A DNA stretch of 64,000 bases from Agroathelia rolfsii. Lineage: Eukaryota; Basidiomycota; Agaricomycetes; Amylocorticiales; Amylocorticiaceae. Under the pieces are notes generated by a model that did not search any database, was not told the DNA's origin, and saw only the letters and a list, made by a program, of their open reading frames with translations. The stretch lies in assembly GCA_018343915.1 (NCBI GenBank), contig JABRWF010000005.1, positions 2,887,001-2,951,000 of the forward strand, given 5' to 3'. The position numbers were made by a program, and so were the translations under genes. This document shows, piece after piece, positions 1 to 11,537 of this stretch (the first letter of the stretch is position 1; every line of letters starts with the position of its first letter).

Positions 1-1292
1 GAAATTATTGGTGGGTATTTGCAGAAGCACCACCACCGACTAACCAAGGCCCACCTGAATTCCCTAAAGTGGCAATACACAACTATAAGCGAAGGCCAGA
101 GTACCATCCCGCATTGTTGCTGGTGTACTTGTGATCAATGCCGAAACATGGTCTAGCTTCGTCGGTGGAACGACTGATCGCCGCATCTCGTCGGGCCGAG
201 CCACATTTCCCTAAAAGGGAGATGACGGTTGTATGAACATTCTTGATATGTCACGCTTATCATGATGAATTGTGCGGTCCGTTGTTGCCATTATTGGTAG
301 TCTTCGCCTGCCAATTCAGGCAAAGCACGGCCCCAGAAAAAAAAAGTGTCACAGGACCGGGCTGCAAGTGACGAGTATCCTGGCGAGCCGAGCCTTCACA
401 TTGGCACTGATGCCTTCTTGTGATAAATCAGCACTAGCATTTGTGAAATGAATGATGCCTGATTAGCGCTCGAGCACCACCGATTTTTTCTTTACAATAA
501 AAAAGCTGACTTCTCTTGGGTTCAGGGCCTTTAAGCTTGCTCCAGCATTTTTTTTTTGTTAAAAAAAAAAAAAACCTTGTGATACGCTTGCATAATTTGA
601 CCGCTTCTCTTGTAAGCCTGTGTGCTACTAATGGTAAGAGATAGCGCACCATAAATATTGACATTATCTTGCCCAGATTCCTGCGCACACAGGCTTTTCA
701 TAATCCTGACGGTTGAAAAATGCAGAGATAGTTTTGATAAAGTTATACATCTCATGAAACCAAGCTGTGCAGATTATCCGTTTTGTGGTGGTACCAGCCT
801 ACTCGGAACCCCCTGGACCCCATTTCTTGCAGCCATTACCGGGATATCCAATTTTCAATCATCTGACACCAGTTTTTCCGGGGCCGCTCGCACGAAGGAT
901 AAACACATCTTACATAAGCACCCTAAACCACAGAGAAGCCCAGAATGAGGTTGAACCACTTACAAGCCAATGCGGTCCCTCCGGTAGCTCGTACCGCAGA
1001 GGACCCAAGCCTTCCAGTCAATAAGCACTGAAAAATACCATTTAACATACGAATTAAGCTTGTACAAAGAGATTGTGAATTATCTCAATGAAAATGCTCA
1101 CGTATCACCAAATGTACACGCTCGGGAAAGAAATGAAAAAAGAAAAATTACAATGATGTCCGAAGTGGTACACCGCTAATTTCGATGCGTGACCTTATTA
1201 TCGCCCACATACACAAATAAGTACACACAAGATATATACCATCCATTGCTCCAAAAGTAGGTGAACAACAGGCTACTCAAGCAAAAGACCAA
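1..1292. other. left-edge non-coding stretch
   Basis: I find no gene here that I can support. Open frames are short, overlap on both strands and do not join through plausible introns. A T-run (548-557), a GTT spacer and an A-run (561-574) form a T10-GTT-A14 inverted element. The right end is the 3' flank of the NEDD8 E1 gene. Confidence 0.5.
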
Positions 1293-3167
1293 TCAGGCAA
1301 TGACACCGGTCCATGTCGCAATCAAGTCAGCAACGCAATACCCGTTGATAGGGACATATTGTTTCGTGATCATCTTGATAGCCTCTTGTGCAACAAGGCC
1401 GCCCAAAAACGCAGCCACGTTAGGAAGGTCTGCCGTTGGTGCCCGGACACTGAATATTTATCATTGATTGTCAGTTCACCGGAAATGAGCTCGGAAAACA
1501 TAAGGATGTACATTTCGCCTATTGCATCGTCTAGCTCGGGAGGCAGACAGACCGAATTGCCAACGATGGCAACCACCTCCCTCTGCAGAGACTCGGCGGT
1601 CAGGTCTACACCAGCAGGTAGGCGAGCGAATGCAGACAAAGCAAGATGGGTGGCCGTTTCTCTAGAGCTCAAAGATAGAAGGTTCTCTAAAATTTGGGGG
1701 TTTGGATATGTTTGTTGTAGTCAGGGCACCGTACCATCATTCCAACGGAAGAAATCAAATAATTACCCAAAGCGTCCCGGTCCTTATCGAGATCACCCCA
1801 TTTCTTGCCATTGAGTACCACAAGGGCATGTGCGTTCTTCAGGAATGTCTCTATCTCAGCATCACTTAGTCCACTGCGGTCCTGAGGCAACAACCGGATA
1901 AACTCTTCCCTCTCCTCCTTGGCCCTCGCCCTATATAGATTTTGCAAGTGAATATAATCCGACGTGCTCGACTTCATGTCGGGCAATGCAGACGACAATG
2001 GGAGCGTGTACGGTGGCACAGTCTTCGTGTATTCTTTCGATGCGCTTAGCAGTGTAAAGAACGGCACATGCTGGGGAGCCGGCGAAGCAGGAATCGCATC
2101 GAAGAGCGACCTGACAGATGACGGGACGGAGGCTTCTGTCCAGCATCGATAAGCCTGGGCCAGGGCCTCGTCAAAGTTTTCCTCGTCTACTTTCTTCTTC
2201 ATGGCAAGAACGGACTTTTTGAACTGATTCTTCTCCTCAGCCGTCCGTGGACTCGAGCCATTGTGCTGCCGGGATATTAGACGCTTGGAGACTCTCCTAA
2301 GACACGATAAAGCTACATACAGAGGCCTTCCACGATTCCAGGGCATTTACGAGGATAATTACAAATGGAACATGTCCGTGCTCAGTCACGTCCATATTTT
2401 CAAAATCTAGCTTTGTCGCGTACTCAAGAAGGGCAGGGAAAGGCTTGTCTATCCTCAATGAAGGCATCGATTCGGCATGGGACTCCACAACTGATCATTT
2501 TCGTAAATCAGCCCCTTGCTCAGTCTTCACGGTGTGGACAGGGTACTTACTCGTATGTTGGTGATATTGGATGTAGAACTCCGCCACGAAACCCGAAGAC
2601 CGAACAACTATCAAAGGCGGATTTATTGTATCTGACCATAGCAGCGTAGACAGCTTCTCTAGTTCTGTCGTCGCGAGATTGTGTGCAATGACAAGCGTGA
2701 AACTCGATATCCAGCTCGGGTCTTTCTCGAGCACATCTTTGACGGATCGTGTATCAGCCACACCATCGACACCATCGTTTAGCTCTAGAAGTAATCGGAC
2801 AGCTTCCTCAGCCCTGGGCTTGTCAATACTTTCGTTAGCCTCTAAGAAGAAGTTATTGCCCGCATCGGCTGCTGTGACCTTCTCGGGGTCGAGGATAGTG
2901 AAATGGCCGATGCCAGGCAGGACTAAGTTCTTGAGAATACTTGTCGAGGTTGCGGAGCCCGAGAGGACCAGTATGCGAGCGGACTCGAGGGCGGCCTGAC
3001 CAGTGGCAGCCCAGAGACGCAGCTGGCGATCATATCGCCTTGTCTTTGCATCTGGAGCACCACTTTAATACATGAGCTGTCGACATCCATAGTCATATAG
3101 TCAGCCTGATGTCGTAGACGCACATAACGGTGGTTACAGTCTCAATGTCTTGTCCCGACTCTGTCAT
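1293..3167 (-). CDS. NEDD8-activating enzyme E1 regulatory subunit (ULA1/APPBP1 type)
   Basis: In this family the regulatory subunit pairs with UBA3 to adenylate NEDD8/Rub1 and pass it to the E2, feeding cullin-RING ligases. The N-terminal region carries YDRQLRLWAATGQAALES, the E1 adenylation-fold signature, followed by LVLSGSATSTSILKNLVLPG and ILDPEKVTAADAGNNFF. The C-terminus reads PNVAAFLGGLVAQEAIKMI and ends in WTGVIA, matching the closing segment of ULA1/APPBP1. No catalytic-cysteine domain is visible, as expected for this subunit. The start at 3167 is supported by a phase-matched first intron with donor GTGCGT; further introns lie near 2490-2550 and 2290-2320. The gene is divergent from Psf1, with 180 bp between start codons. 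Family assignment is firm; exact splice sites are inferred. Confidence 0.9.
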
Positions 3168-3347
3168 GGTATGATTGTGATTGTGCTGGATGAATACTGC
3201 TAGTAGCCCAAGTGCACCAAATGGCTTGACTAATGACTAATGACGCGCATCGAGCTCGTGTATCTGATTAATGCATGAGTGACCCAATTGCAACTCCGCC
3301 AAATATCACACTCTCCTCACTTGCTCAAAAACCACCATCCATCATCT
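3168..3347. promoter_or_regulatory. shared bidirectional promoter between ULA1-type gene and Psf1
   Basis: Only 180 bp separate the start codons of two divergent genes, so both promoters must lie here or overlap the coding regions. No canonical TATA box is seen. Confidence 0.5.
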
Positions 3348-3983
3348 ATGGCGACAGAATCGCGACAGTTTTGCGAACTATCTAACCAGCTGCTAATGGA
3401 ATCAAGGAGATCAACAGCTACGGATACCCTACTCAAATATAACGATGGTCTTGTCAGAGCCGTACTTAGAGAACAACGCGACCTCGACAAATTGGTAGCA
3501 TCTTTGCTAGACGCCATGCCTCTCGACGCAGATGTGGGTTCGGTGCCACCTGCCATCCTAATTTACCAGTCTGCTATCGCAAGGAACAAGCGTTGTCTCC
3601 TCGCCTACCACTCCCATCGCATGGATCGACTGAGGGACATGTATTGGGCCGCAGGTGGCTCTCTGCCACATCTTTTATCATCTGCTTCCGACACGGCCGC
3701 AGGCGACATTCGCAGTAGGCTCTCTCCTCACGAAGCAGACTACCTGCGCATATACAATGAAAACATGATGCACTTCCGCTCTGCATTTGCCGCCGAACTG
3801 GATATCACCGCGAACATAGCACAACCCCCGAAGGATCTACACGTCGCGGTCCGCGTCGTGCGCGACTGCGGCGTCATCCAGACAGAAATTGGCGAGATCA
3901 ACTTCAAAAAGGGAGAACGGATCGTAGTGCGGCGCGCTGATGTCGAACATCTCATCATGCAAGGCTATTTGGAAGAGGTTTAA
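3348..3983 (+). CDS. PSF1: GINS complex subunit Psf1
   Basis: Single-exon gene of 211 codons, the usual Psf1 size. GINS (Sld5-Psf1-Psf2-Psf3) joins Mcm2-7 and Cdc45 to form the replicative CMG helicase. The N-terminal half is helical and contains SAIARNKRCLLAYHSHRMDRLR, matching the conserved Psf1 RNRRC..AYLYDR region. A linker with LSPHEADYLRIYNENM follows. The C-terminal B domain begins around PPKDLHVAVRVVRDCGVIQT and ends EHLIMQGYLEEV. An in-frame ATG lies upstream at 3279, but the start at 3348 (MATESRQFCELSNQLL) aligns with the family N-terminus. Identification is from motifs and length. Confidence 0.93.
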   Translation: MATESRQFCELSNQLLMESRRSTATDTLLKYNDGLVRAVLREQRDLDKLVASLLDAMPLDADVGSVPPAILIYQSAIARNKRCLLAYHSHRMDRLRDMYWAAGGSLPHLLSSASDTAAGDIRSRLSPHEADYLRIYNENMMHFRSAFAAELDITANIAQPPKDLHVAVRVVRDCGVIQTEIGEINFKKGERIVVRRADVEHLIMQGYLEEV

Positions 3984-4010
3984 TTTGAATGCGGCGTCAC
4001 GGGTGACATC

Positions 4011-4999
4011 ATGTCACAGGCGCCTACTTCCATCATCATCATCATCATGCCGGCACTGGTACGTCTGCGTCGCATTCCTCGGATTCGAGGATATCGTCGT
4101 TTGCCCATCCCCCTGCGACAATACCACTCTTCTATCGAAGTGTCAGACTCAGAATGGGATTCTCGTACAGGTATGTATTTGTGCTTCAGAAGAATACCAA
4201 ATGCAGACATCCGAATGGCACTTGATAGGGCGCGCCATCATCATCCTCCGCGATACACTACCTACATTCTTTTCCACCGGACTTGTCACTTCCTCAGAAG
4301 GACAAACCTCAACACTAGACACCATTGGGTCTCTTTCTCAGACAGAAGAGAGCATATACAGTCCACGGATTCGCCTAACCTATACTCCGCCCACACCTCT
4401 TCCATCACCCCTTCCTCATACATTCCATGTTGAAGGTAACTCGCCATCGTTTCGTAAAAGTCATGTATCTGATGTTCGGTTTAGGCTTTCCTCTCTACAT
4501 GTCTTCGTCCGTCTTCATCCGCTACACCCTGAGTGCTCTCTATTCGGATCTCGCCATTAGCCTGTATTCTCTGAAAATCTACGACAATAGGCACCCCAGC
4601 ATAGCATCATCAACACCCCCTCCTTCATCATCTTCGCCCGAATTCGAACCAGGTGTCCAAGAACGGCAAAAGAACGTCCAGATCGGGCTGAACGTTACAG
4701 GTATCAATCGCGTCAGCAAGGTAGAGCATCAGTGGGACATGTACGTAATTAGTCTTGAATTTGCTTTCTTCACGTCATATTTATCTCAATAATCTTTATT
4801 TAGTGTTTCGACCTACCGCTTCTCGCCTGCAACTGGGCTCATAGCCGCCCATATCGTAGAATCAATCTGGCCAGCCCCACATCAAGCGGTCTGGGAGGGT
4901 GTAAGCAAAGTTCTCAGATTAGAGGGTGCTGTCCGGCCAGAGACGCCTCTTGGCTGTGCTGGTGACGGCAGCGCTACGAAATTTCAAAATCAGCCTTAA
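4011..4999 (+). CDS. DUF2358 (C6orf136-like) protein, probably mitochondrial
   Basis: The family has no settled biochemical function; the human homologue is C6orf136. Exon 1 from either start gives an Arg-rich, acid-poor N-terminus (MPALVRLRRIPRIRGYRRLP), typical of a mitochondrial targeting peptide, so the start at 4047 may be the real one. A 58-nt intron (donor GTATGT after SRT) leads to GRAIIILRDTLPTFFSTGLV, the start of the domain. A second intron follows HVEG and joins FPLYMSSSVFIRYTLSALYSD. A third after HQWDI joins VSTYRFSPATGLIAAHIVES, a conserved end motif. All three junctions are phase-consistent. Stop TAA at 4997-4999. It is convergent with the LysM gene. Confidence 0.75.
4031..4049 (+). 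repeat. (ATC)n microsatellite
   Basis: Six perfect CAT/ATC units lie between the two candidate start codons (4011 and 4047) of the next gene. If the upstream start is used they encode a run of isoleucines. Confidence 0.8.
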
Positions 5000-5405
5000 T
5001 AGTTTATTTTGTTTATAATCATCAATGCCCAAGTACGATTCACGCTCTCCACTCTGACACAAAGCAATAAAAGGAATCCGATGATTTAAGGTAGCACAGC
5101 TCCATTATTCTCATGCGGGGTAACTACAGACTCTCCAGAACTGCTGCTGCTGCGTGTAAGGTCAAGACGAATACTCCAGAGTAGCCCTCCTTCGAGGAAA
5201 TGACAAAAGGAACAGCACAGCACGACATATAGCAACCACACCAGCCGCTGCGAATGAAAGTAACATCTGAACGAGAGATGGTAAAAAGCAATGAGTGCGG
5301 GGAAGAAAAATTAACAAGGTAGCCAAATACGGGTAAAGGGCCGAAATGGCATGGTATATTATCCCGATAGCGGGTAGACTAGAGCCGGCCGGGAGAGATG
5401 ATGAT
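5000..5405. other. convergent intergenic region
   Basis: This is the 3'-3' spacer between the DUF2358 gene and the LysM gene. No coding signal was seen; it presumably holds both 3' UTRs. Confidence 0.6.
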
Positions 5406-6152
5406 CTAGAGTTCATCGCAGTAGGGGAGGTCATCATCGTCATCGTCACCATCATCATCCGAAGAAGACGAGGTAGCAGTAGGGGTGGCAGAGGCGTAGA
5501 CGCTAGTCACAGCTGCGGTAGCAGTAGCGGGAATTGTGGTAGCCGGAATAACGGAGCCTGCAGGGGGAGCCTCAAAAGTGTTGGCGACACACAAAACCTG
5601 TTCGTCAATTATAAGCATGCATTCCTGTGGAAGCAGTGAAAACATGAACTACAGACCTCTCCAATATAGATGTTAGTGCAGTCAGCGTTGATCTGCGGGT
5701 TGTTGCCGTAGAGGGTGGTCGAATTGATGGAGAAGGTTGAGGCGAGGAGGTCGCAGGTGTCGTTGGCCTTGACGACATAGGTGGTTGTGCAGTCCTGGCC
5801 GGTGTAGCCCAGGCAGAGACTCTCACCAGGAGTCAGGTTGTCACACCTCGAGTCAATGCCTGAATTAACAGTCGCTAGTTGGTACCTGGATAGAAGAACG
5901 TCCACATCAGTCAAGAGAAAGTTGTGCGTCATGATGGTATACTGACGTCGAGACGTTTTGAGCAGCAGATATGCTATCGCAGATGTCGCCGGCTTGCACG
6001 GTGTAAGAACGAGTGCAGGTAGCAGCGACTAGAGGCAAACAGAGTAAGTTCCATTTTTCAGCCCAAAGAACAAATCCCCTATGCAAGGGCTATTCACCTT
6101 GCGCGGCGAGAGGGAGAGCGACAGCAGCGACAACGGCGACTTTAGCAAACAT
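5406..6152 (-). CDS. secreted two-LysM domain protein with acidic C-terminus
   Basis: LysM domains bind N-acetylglucosamine polymers such as chitin. Exon 1 encodes MFAKVAVVAAVALPLAAQ, a signal peptide. The next exon starts ATCTRSYTVQAGDICDSISAAQ, a first LysM. The second LysM reads CTTTYVVKANDTCDLLASTF, then STTLYGNNPQINADCTNIYIGE. Cysteines are regularly spaced as in fungal secreted LysM proteins. After VCVANTFEAPPAG comes an Ala/Thr/Ser/Pro linker, then an aspartate run (DDDGDDDDDDLPYCDEL) at the C-terminus. Introns lie near 5640-5655, 5880-5945 and 6030-6098. No catalytic domain is attached, so it could be an effector-type chitin-binding protein or a wall protein. The family call is good; the biological role is open. 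Confidence 0.8.
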
Positions 6153-8398
6153 GGCGAAAAGGATGCGCTAGGGAGAATTCAAGGATTGGACAGGAAATAA
6201 AGAATGTGAGGAATGCGCCTGAACAAGGCAAGACAGAGGACGATGAGGAGAGTGTGTAAGTTGAGGACCAGTCGACGGCTGCTTTTGAATCTGTGCAGTA
6301 TCCAAGGCAATGTCGGAGTTGCAATTTCGGTCGCCAAATAAAATTACTCTTTTTTGCCAAGGTCTTGTCCTTGTCTCTTCTTTCATTGTCTTTCTTCCTC
6401 CAGTCACGTAGATTTTTTTTTTTTTCATTTTCGACGAACTGCCAGGTAAGGATCCATCTACCTTCCATCCACTCTCATCACACGATGAGTCTTCTTGCCG
6501 CCCCAGTCGTAGCATCTTGCATTGACGACCGGCAAAGCACCAGCCAAACATATGTGCACTACTGACACTATTCATCATCTCCATATCTTGGATACAACTG
6601 ACGCCTTCCTCTCTAGCTCCGGACTGGATGGATACCTATTCAATTGAACTGGCCCCTTCTCCCTCGCATCGCCCTGTTCCTGTTACTCCGGTGTGGTAAG
6701 TCCATCACTTTTCATTTAGTGTTTCTATCCCTCCTTCAACTTGAATGATGTGAACCATATCACCAATACCGAGCTTGTAATGCGATGTTGAAATAATTAC
6801 AAAAAACTAAGAACAGCCAACTGATCATCGGCCATTACCATTAGTTCTTATTTGCAACTTCGTCAGTCGGCCTTGTTTCATCTGCTAACTCATTTTTTCT
6901 CTACACAGGTCTCCTTGAACGCCTTACATAGGGTACTGCATGTATCAACCGGTCATCGTAAATATTATAGCTACTCATAGTGTACTTAATGTAATATGTA
7001 TGTGTAAACGAGAAAAATGACAAGGTGCCTTCACTTATACCATGTGATAATACGATCTATGATCGATGACTAGTCCTACTAGTGAATAATGCAGAGTAGT
7101 CGAAATATTCCAGTCTTGAAGTTACAAATACTTACAGATCCGATTGTGTAGGACTACCTACACCTCAGCTTTGAGATAGGAAAACAGTCTTAATTGAGAT
7201 TTTGTGCTGCTTCCTGCTGACTGACAGTGACTGTGCACGCAACTCCGGGTTTGCATCTAGAGGAGTTTGCTGCGATCATGGGAGACACATGCCATTTTCT
7301 AATGATAAGTGAAACATCTTGACCCTACCAGGAAGCATGAATCCTTCAACCAAGCCAAAAACCACAATCTCGGAATCATTGCCTTTTCTTATAGCACCAA
7401 AGCCTATTAGATATAGGCGTATGCTCGAACTTAACCTTGATGTATGCCAGCGCTTATGGGACAGGATGGAGGTGGATGGCCATGGTTGGTTTTCTGCTCC
7501 CTCAACTTTCAAGTTGCAAGGCTCTACGTCCGTCTCATTGCCCCTTTCTCCTCCTCCTTGTGATTGGTATTTCGATAGCGCCAAGAATATTCACGCTTAA
7601 ATTGCAGAGCCTGATGTGACCGATGCTACTGGCTCGATCCATAGACTCGAGATGCCTGCTACTGACGCCAAAGGGCATCTCTTGCCTTTACTTTATGCTG
7701 TGCACTGAAAAAACCAAGTTTTCTCGTATGTATCTCTTAAAAGCTCGGTTGAGATTTATTTCATCCGATTCACTCTTCTGGATACAAGTATGTGGCCATG
7801 AAAAACACAATAACCCCATACAGTTTTGGTCGTTAGAAACAGATGCAGGTGTTGTGCATACTTTGGCCTCCTTGTATACCTCATCACCCTGTAAGAATAG
7901 TACCTATATTGACCTTGCTTAGTGCTCTACCATAAAACAACATTACCCATCCAAATATCAATATCCGACTCGAAACTAGTATCTACACCGTTACCTGATG
8001 GACGCATTTTCACAACTATCCCGCTTGGAAATTATGATCTACTCAAAAACTAGAGATAGTTTGACTGAGATACTCCCTAAGACACCAGCCCGAGCACGTC
8101 GTATGAATATTATATTACCAATGCGAATATTTTTCATGTCCCATTCCTTCCCCGTTCCAACGACTATGCAGTTCATTTCTTGATGGCCCACACTATTGTC
8201 TACTATGCAATATTGAATTCCTTGTTATCCAGTACAACAATTCCAAATAATAGTACAAGTTGAACGTTTTCAGTGATCGCCAAAAAAGAGCAATCAAGGC
8301 TAGGGAAAAAGAGCAGGCAAACTATACTTGAAATAACAAGTGGAGATGAGGAGCACTAGCTGACAACGCGACATATATCGATTCGTTCAATGAAGCTT
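6153..8398. other. intergenic region, no supported gene
   Basis: About 2.2 kb lie between the LysM gene start and the catalase stop. Frames of 60-110 codons occur on both strands around 6168-6584 and 7276-7922, but they overlap one another and show no domain. At 6628 a short frame (MDTYSIELAPSPSHRPVP) ends at a GTAAGT donor that could join a CACAG acceptor near 6909, giving only about 26 codons. I treat this as unproven. Confidence 0.4.
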
Positions 8399-10335
8399 TT
8401 AAAGCTTGAACTCGCCAACTTTGGCCCTGAAGGGGATTGCGGACTCTGCTGATGGAACCTTGAGCGGTTGCACCGTTGAGTGACCAATCGCCTTGGCGAT
8501 GCGGTCGCTCAGGTCCTGGTCGACGGCAGCAAAGACGGACAACTGGCGCGCCTTGATTTCTCCGCTCTGCACGCCACCAATGTGTCCTGCTACGTTGTTC
8601 ACGAAGTGCTCACGATCCTTGTCGCTGAAGACCTTCTGCCACAATGCACGAGGCTGCTCAAAGTCGACTAGGAGACAATCAAAAATCAGCTAATCATGTC
8701 TCAAACATGTAGTAGATCCAGATATACTCACGCTCCGTAACAACCGAGAGATCACGGTATGCGCCACCAAGCCAGGATTCGTGTTTCTGCAGACGTTCGG
8801 CGCTTTCCTTGTTGGCGCCACCTTCGACGGTGTTTTTCCTGCCGGCGTAGGTGAGAGGAGAGATCGTCGACTGGTAGTTAGGTCGTGCTCCCTGGCTGAT
8901 GAAATTGGCGAATCCATCGCGCTGGAAGTTGGCCACTGGCACGATAGGTGCGTTGACGGGCAGCTGCTGGTAGTTGACGCCGAGTCGGTGGCGGTGGGTA
9001 TCAGGGTAGGAGAAGAGACGACTCTGGAGCACAGGGTCCGAAGAATACTCGATGTAAGGGATCAAGTGGCTTGGTGCAAAGGCAGCTAGAAGAAAAATTA
9101 GTATGAAAAACGATATTAGCTATCAACGTTACCGAGCACTTACACTGCTCGATCTCCGCAAAGTAGTTTTCAGGGTTCTCGTTCAAGACAATCTTGCCAA
9201 CAGGGCGGAGGGGGAATTCCTTGTGTGACCAAACCTTAGTCAAATCAAGGACGTTGTAGCGGAACTGCTCTGCCTGTTGCGGTGTCATCGTTTGCTGTAC
9301 GATATAATTGGTGATAAGTGAATGTGTAATCAACGGACACAACAGAGTGACATACAATGTAGACGGTCCACGAGGGGTGATTACCGCTCTCGATAGCATC
9401 GAACAGCGACTCAATGCCGTAGTCAGGATTTTCGCCGGCCAGCTTTCCAGCGGTGGGACCGTCGAGGGTCTTGAACCCGCCATCGGCACGAACATGTACT
9501 TGAACATAAACAAAAGAGCCGTCGTCCTTGACAAACTTGAGTGTATGTCCGGAGTAACCGTGCATATTGTGATAACCATCAGGGGTGCCGCGGTCACTGA
9601 AGAGAATCAAGACTTGGTGAATTGATTCGGGGTTCTGGCTAAGGTAGTCCCAGAACATGTCGGCATCCTTAGTGTGTCTCTGCGGGTCACGCTTCTGAGT
9701 GTGAATGAAGTGGGGGAACTTGGCAGGGTCGCGCAAGAAGAATACGGGTGTGTTGTTAAAGACTTGAGAAATGACATATTAGGGACTGAACACTTGTTAG
9801 AACAGACAAATCCTTACCCCAATCCAGATTTCCTTCCTCAGTTTTGATCTTGATGGCAAAGCCACGGGGATCGCGGGCTGTGTCTGCAGATCCGGATTCG
9901 CCACCAACAGTGGAGAAACGGATAGTGGTGCGTGCCTCAAGAAAGAGCAAGATCAGCGACGTGAGTCGAAAAACAGTCGTGGATATTTAGTCTACCTTGG
10001 CTCCGACAGTAGTGAAGAACTTGGAAGAGGTGATGTCAGAGAGATCATGAGTGATCTCAAAGTAACCGTGGGCTCCAGCACCTTTGGCATGGACAACACG
10101 CTCAGGAATACGCTCACGATCGAAATGAGCGAGGAGATCAATGTGATGGAAGTCTAAAGAAGGGGGTAAGCTTTCATAAATCAAGCAACGATACATATTT
10201 CATTCATGTACCTTGGAGAAGGAGGGGACCATTGTAGCCGGCTCTCTGGGCAGCATAGGGCTCATTTACGGGAGCACCATTGGAAGTGGTGTAGACGGCG
10301 CCGTCTTTCTTCTCAAATACTTGTTTGGAAGGCAT
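8399..10335 (-). CDS. catalase (haem, small-subunit type)
   Basis: Decomposes hydrogen peroxide to water and oxygen. The start [20 protein letters not shown] leads into [14 protein letters not shown]. The active-site His lies in [41 protein letters not shown] and [20 protein letters not shown] match the conserved haem-pocket and NADPH-region segments. The proximal haem-ligand Tyr lies in [21 protein letters not shown]. There is no C-terminal flavodoxin-like extension, so it belongs to the roughly 500-residue small-subunit class. At least six introns interrupt the gene. It ends in FKL, which resembles but does not match the peroxisomal PTS1 consensus, so the compartment is uncertain. A TATA box lies about 56-63 bp upstream of the start. 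Confidence 0.95.
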
Positions 10336-11537
10336 GATGGAGTACTGGGAGGACGTCAATGGGATTCAAGATGAATCGATGAGGGGGGGGTATTTATACC
10401 CCAATAAGGCCAGTGGCTAAGCAGTCATTGGATCGATCACGTTCAGTCGCTGTGGATCTTGGTCATCACGTCATGTGTCTGGCATGGATAAGCAAAAAGA
10501 CCATTCCCTACAAGATGATTGGCCAAGATGCACGTGCGAAGCCTAGAATAGTGGGGAAGCGGCTGTGGCCTCTCAAGCAGTAATGTAGGAAGACGCCATC
10601 GAACGATATTATGGCCGATACACGACCATTCGGTCAGCGTAAATGATATTGATAGTGACCATCACGTGCCAAAAAGCGGGGATCAGTAAGCATAGAGAGC
10701 TGTCCCCAAATCAGTTCTATTTGATGGTGCATCATCCACGATACGCGATGTACTGGTTCCAGGATTCGGAGGAACGAAACGGAAAGAGATCTGGAGCCGG
10801 TTATAGTTGACGTCATCGTCAGTCTTCATGCATGTCTTAGCCATTGTGTACTCTCAGCACAAGAATGATATCGCTGGAGTAGAGGTACCGGAAACTGCCA
10901 ACTGTTGCGTTGATGCGGTTTAGGCCAGGATCAATACTTCACTCCTGAGCAAGATCACCTTGAACTGATTTAGGTGGACCCTCTTTCCGGCACGGGGTCG
11001 GGGAGATGTACCCCGTGAAGATGCAAACAAGCGAGGAACTGATGGAGGCGCATTTGTTTATACATTATTAATAGACCAGTGACCACCCTCATGTTATGTA
11101 ATTAGTATTGAGAACTTGAGAAGTATAACATGTTTTATACGACCCATCGCGTCTTTGATTCTAGGACATGCTCCGGTTATCTCAGATCACTGGTCAAGTC
11201 AAGCTCGAGCCCAAAAGGAGCCAAAAATGGCGATATATTATAGCTCAGAGGGTTTGGAGTCAGAATATTTCCATGTGGACATGATTCAAAGTTTCGTGTG
11301 AGTAGCTTTACATGTTGAACACGGTCGCTCAACGGAAATCCCCGCTAGATTCGGCGCCACCGGCCATTCTGCCCTAAACTTTAATTGGACAAAACTGCAT
11401 ATGTACAGCCACAACGGCATTTCGGCAGAGGCCAGCGCCACACTCCACGTCCACTGTGTCAAGGTCGAGATTGAGAAATCCGTCAAGATCCCCCTCAAGG
11501 CCACCGTCTTTCCCTCTCTCTAATCTTCTGATTCAAA
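10336..11537. other. divergent intergenic region between catalase and ribosomal protein gene
   Basis: This is a shared upstream region of 1.2 kb. It holds the catalase TATA box and, near 11500-11537, the pyrimidine-rich leader typical of ribosomal-protein genes. No other gene was seen. Confidence 0.5.
10391..10398 (-). promoter_or_regulatory. TATA box of the catalase gene
   Basis: Minus strand reads TATAAATA, next to a run of eight G/C pairs, 56-63 bp upstream of the catalase ATG. Confidence 0.6.

Noticed and set aside
6168..6584. Overlapping frames on both strands upstream of the LysM gene
   Set aside because: They cover the promoter and leader of the LysM gene, share no domain and overlap antisense to each other.
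6628..6920. Tiny two-exon frame of about 26 codons starting MDTYSIELAPS
   Set aside because: Donor and acceptor are plausible, but the product is too short to judge. It lacks a CAAX end, so it is not a mating pheromone.
7276..7922. Frames of 60-100 codons in the LysM-catalase spacer
   Set aside because: Both strands are open over the same bases, no intron chain extends them, and no motif was recognised.
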